Source: an uncultured Methanobrevibacter sp. (GTDB taxonomy: Archaea; Methanobacteriota; Methanobacteria; Methanobacteriales; Methanobacteriaceae). From it: a DNA stretch of 5,983 nucleotides. Position 1 is the first letter of the stretch, and every line of letters starts with the position of its first letter. Location of the stretch: contig NZ_CALCYR010000047.1 of NCBI RefSeq assembly GCF_937906425.1, forward strand, positions 1 through 5,983, written 5' to 3'. Shown here piece after piece: positions 5,466 to 5,983 of the stretch. The notes below the pieces were generated by a model that was not told the origin of the DNA, did no database searches, and was given only the letters and a program-made list of their open reading frames with translations. A program made the translations under genes and the position numbers.

Positions 5466-5983
5466 ATTCATTTTAAAATTATTAACATTTAAATCTTTCA
5501 ATGATGAACATTGAGCGAACATACAACTCATGTTAGTAACATTAATAGTATTAAAATTATTAAGATTTAATTCTTTTAATGATTTACATTGAAAGAACAT
5601 ACCACTCATGTTAGTAACATTATTAGTATTAAAATTATTAAGGTTTAATTCTTTTAATGATTTACATTCAAAGAACATACCACTCATGTTAGTAACATTA
5701 TTAGTATTAAAATTATTAAGATTTAATTCTTTTAATGATAAGCATTCATAGAATATAGAACTCATATCAGTAACATTAATAGTATTAAAATTTTTAAGAT
5801 TTAATTCCTTCAATAATGAACATCCATAGAACATACATCTCATATTAGTAACATTATTAGTATTAAAATTATTAATATCTATTTCTTTTAATGATGAACA
5901 TCTAAAGAACATATAACACATATTAGTAACATTATTAGTATTAAAATTATTAAGATTTAATTCTTTTAATGATGAACATCCAT
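5460..5983 (-). CDS. BspA-like (DUF285) leucine-rich repeat surface protein, 5' end outside window
   Basis: The frame is open from the window edge to TAA at 5462-5460. An internal ATG at 5921 is not the real start, because repeat-coding sequence continues upstream of it in frame. About 174 codons are visible and consist only of 26-residue repeats with the pattern NVTNMSxMFxxCxSLKEL followed by an NLNNFNT-like stretch. This is the signature of the DUF285/BspA-like leucine-rich repeat family, found on surface proteins of gut bacteria, some protists and some methanogens. Each repeat carries one Cys and one N-V-T or N-V-T-like sequon. The last repeat breaks off after NNFKMNI, and there is no C-terminal membrane helix or sorting motif, so anchoring, if any, must be N-terminal or by another route. 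The gene lies 52 bp upstream of the adhesin gene on the same strand. The role is probably adhesion or surface display (inference); signal peptide and total length cannot be judged. The DNA is markedly AT-rich, about 20% G+C in a counted repeat. Confidence 0.9.
   Translation of the reverse strand, partial: GCSSLKELNLNNFNTNNVTNMCYMFFRCSSLKEIDINNFNTNNVTNMRCMFYGCSLLKELNLKNFNTINVTDMSSIFYECLSLKELNLNNFNTNNVTNMSGMFFECKSLKELNLNNFNTNNVTNMSGMFFQCKSLKELNLNNFNTINVTNMSCMFAQCSSLKDLNVNNFKMNI
5476..5983 (-). repeat. 78-bp tandem repeat array (26-residue leucine-rich repeats)
   Basis: The plus-strand motif gttagtaac, or close variants, recurs at 5532, 5610, 5688, 5766, 5844 and 5922, exactly 78 bases apart, giving about six and a half units in view without any indel. 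The units at 5532-5609 and 5610-5687 differ at only 3 of 78 positions, while the others have diverged more, which points to recent duplication or gene conversion of that pair. The array continues past the window edge, so total copy number is unknown. Confidence 0.95.

Noticed and set aside
5460..5921. ATG at 5921 as the start of the leucine-rich repeat gene.
   Set aside because: The frame stays open upstream to the window edge and encodes another full repeat, so the ATG is an internal Met of the NVTNM motif.

Overview
The window looks like a piece of a gut or rumen methanogen genome, most likely Methanobrevibacter or a close relative (inference). The evidence is a very long Asn/Ser/Thr-rich adhesin-like protein of the type these archaea carry in many copies, a ribosome binding site matching the archaeal GAGGTGA pattern, and AT-rich DNA. 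All coding capacity is on the minus strand. Two genes fill almost the whole window and both run off its edges.

From right to left, in the direction of transcription: (1) positions 5983-5460 hold the 3' part of a gene for a BspA-like leucine-rich repeat protein (DUF285 type), made entirely of 78-bp/26-residue repeats; its 5' end lies outside the window. (2) A 52-bp gap (5459-5408) holds a clear ribosome binding site and a weak candidate TATA box. (3) Positions 5407-1 are one uninterrupted reading frame of at least 1802 codons, starting at TTG. It encodes a secreted adhesin-like protein with this order: signal peptide, Asn-rich spacer with an 11-residue tandem repeat, beta-helix module 1, Ig-like domain, beta-helix module 2 (14 recognisable rungs), a linker beta domain, three Ig-like domains, a third beta-helix-type module containing a 14-residue tandem repeat, and a further Ig-like domain cut by the window edge. 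Its C-terminus, where a cell-wall or membrane anchor would be expected, is not in the window.

Both products appear to be exported, repeat-built surface proteins. The 52-bp spacing on the same strand makes co-expression plausible. In this setting such proteins are thought to mediate attachment to other microbes (for example hydrogen-producing partners) or to host material. I see no RNA genes, CRISPR array, transposase, integrase or defence system. The unusual content is the repeat architecture: three in-frame minisatellites (33, 42 and 78 bp), ladders of stacked Trp and Cys in the beta-helix, a repeated module header, and patchy codon use inside the giant gene.
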